DNA of 64,000 bases from Scatophagus argus (taxonomy: Eukaryota > Chordata > Actinopteri > Scatophagidae). Made by a program: the position numbers and the translations under genes. The stretch covers positions 141,501 to 205,500 of the forward strand of contig NC_058512.1 of the NCBI RefSeq assembly GCF_020382885.2, given 5' to 3'. Under the pieces are notes generated by a model. The model was given only the letters and a program-made list of their open reading frames with translations. It was not told the origin of the DNA and made no database searches. Below, in pieces: positions 62,336 through 64,000 of the stretch (positions are counted from its first letter, which is position 1; every line of letters starts with the position of its first letter).

Positions 62336-62339
62336 TAAC

Positions 62340-63540
62340 GTAGCAGAAGCTCTTCAAGAAGTGACAAATTCATCCTGAGCCGTTTGACGTCCACACTGAC
62401 ATGAACAGACGACATTAAACCAGTGAAACGCTGCTGGAAGAGGACATCACACTGACGGTCCAACGCAGCGGCTCTGAGATCCGCCACACGTCCAAACGTC
62501 AGGTGGGAGGACGGGCTGTGGACGTCCACTGGATGTCCTCCTGGCTGTAAAATGTAAAAATGCTGTTTAGTTTTTCTGCCTTGACAACGTGAAGACATGT
62601 TTGTGTGTGTAATCGGTTTTGTATCAGTACATTCGTGTTCTAATTAATTATTGTGATTTACTGAGTTTGTTTCAAATGTCTGCTTTTCGTTTTAAGCTGA
62701 GACGTGTGGAGGACAGCAGCAGTGTCGGACTGTCCTCCGTCTGTCTGAGTTCAGGTGCAGATCTGTTGAGAGTTTGCTGTAAAACTACAGGATTTGTTTC
62801 CAAACATGACCTGACAGGTAACAGAGTATACACCGCAGTGCTGTGAGGACTGGGTGGGTAGTGTCACAGTCAGAAATGAACCCATATGAACAGATGTGCT
62901 TTACATATTCATATGGCTTTGGAGCCCCCTTGTGGTGTTATCATACAGCTGCACAGCTTGGTTTCTTGGTTTTGTGATTTTCTTGCATTTTGCACCAGAA
63001 TGAAACCAGATACACAGATAATATACAGATAAGCCTGAGTCCCCCCTGAGTGTTGTCCTCACACCAGCAGTGACACACCCGTTAAAGTAGCACTACTGTG
63101 AAACACAAGGAGTACTGCATTACTGCACTTTAACTGCACCTCAAGACCCTCAGACTGAGTCCGAGTCAGAGGTTTTTACTGGCTCCTGAAACAGAAGTGT
63201 TGACTCTCACTAAATCTGAATTGCTAAATTGAACTGCCATCTGCAGCTCAGCAGTTTGGGAAGATCTGCTCGTCAACAGAAAGCGACTCAGATGTTTTCA
63301 CTTTCACTTTCTGCAGGTCAGAAACTAAAATGCAGATTTGGTGAGTGTGTTTGATGATTAAACAGACCGTAATTTACCAGAGTTGTTTCCACTGACACAA
63401 CCAGTCAGGAGCTCTGGGATCAGGTGTTCAGGAGGAAGACAGTTCAGTTCAGGATAAGTCAGAAAGGAGGAAGCTGAAGCGTCCACATTGCAGGGAAACG
63501 GACATCAGGTGTGTGTGAACATACAGAAAGTTCATGGACA
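62340..63540. other. Intergenic stretch, nothing recognised
   Basis: No coding exon, RNA gene or named repeat is recognised on either strand; short open frames show no domain. Confidence 0.4.
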
Positions 63541-64000
63541 TGAAAAGATTCAGTTCAATTTTATTTAACGTGCCAATTCATAATAGAGTTATCTCAAGAC
63601 ACTTCACAGGTATGTAAACAACACATTCAAAAAAAGAGAGTCATAGAGAATCAGGTCCCAGGACAAAACCCCACACTGAGTCAGCATTCGGCCACAGTGG
63701 AGACGAAAAGCGGAGGGACAAGAGAGGGGGGAGAAGAGACAGGAGAGGGGAAGAGGAGAGACAGAAGAGGGGGGAGAGAAATGAGAGGGGGAGAGGAGAG
63801 ACAGGGAGATGGAGGAGAAGAGAGACAGGGAGATGGAGAGAAAGGGAGATAGAGAGAACAGTGCAGAGCAGGAGCAGCAGGATCCAGGCAGGACCATGGA
63901 GAGGGTTCTGGATCCAGCAACAGTAATCCAGCCTGGAGGTAACAAAAGCATGGATGAGCTTCTCAGCAGCATCTAAGGAAAGGACACGCCTGATTTTTGC
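63541..64000 (-). mobile_element. LINE 3' end running off the window
   Basis: Minus-strand translation from the window edge reads LSLDAAEKLIHAFVTSRLDY-like residues (SLDAAEKLIHAFVTSRLDYC), the C-terminal reverse-transcriptase region of an L2-like LINE. It continues into a 3'UTR that ends with an AATAAAATTGAACTG tail at about 63553. A long polypurine tract (about 63718-63860, GAGAGG/GGGAGA words) sits between coding remnant and tail. The 5' part lies beyond the window. Confidence 0.65.

Overview
The window is vertebrate nuclear DNA, almost certainly from a teleost fish. The genes have many small coding exons with GT-AG introns. Between them lie fish-type LINE, SINE and Tc1-like remnants and many (CA)n/(GT)n microsatellites. 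Eight protein-coding genes are complete. I rebuilt each by joining exons so that splice phases agree across every junction; family names and human lengths are from memory, not from a search.

Layout, left to right: fer (+, 3181-14415, 19 coding exons, 825 aa), cdc26 (-, 16309-17184, 91 aa), prpf4 (+, 18757-22957, 510 aa), wdr36 (-, 23370-31189, 22 coding exons, 886 aa), slc25a46 (-, 33265-36468, 419 aa), slc31a1 (-, 39764-41961, 197 aa), atp6v1g1 (-, 47835-49409, 118 aa) and man2a1 (+, 51259-61587, 23 coding exons, 1144 aa). fer/cdc26 and prpf4/wdr36 are convergent. cdc26/prpf4 are divergent and share one short promoter. atp6v1g1/man2a1 are divergent about 1-2 kb apart. The largest stretches without coding sequence are 36.5-39.7 kb, 42-46.8 kb (probably the leader introns of slc31a1) and 62.3-64 kb.

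The genes are housekeeping or signalling genes with unrelated jobs: cytoplasmic tyrosine kinase, APC/C subunit, U4/U6 snRNP protein, SSU processome protein, mitochondrial outer-membrane carrier-like protein, copper importer, V-ATPase stalk subunit and Golgi mannosidase II. They do not form a pathway. Their arrangement is notable: fer, wdr36, slc25a46 and man2a1 have human counterparts on 5q21-q22, whereas cdc26, prpf4, slc31a1 and atp6v1g1 have theirs on 9q32, and the two sets are interleaved here.

I found no undescribed system such as a defence island, CRISPR array or novel operon, and I do not claim one. The observations most worth a second look concern splicing (a man2a1 exon flanked by CA repeats on both sides, weak donors next to CA repeats, a GC-AG intron in fer, a (TG)n tract in place of a polypyrimidine tract), the cdc26 poly(A) signal that overlaps its stop codon, the interleaved synteny, and several dispersed repeat families.
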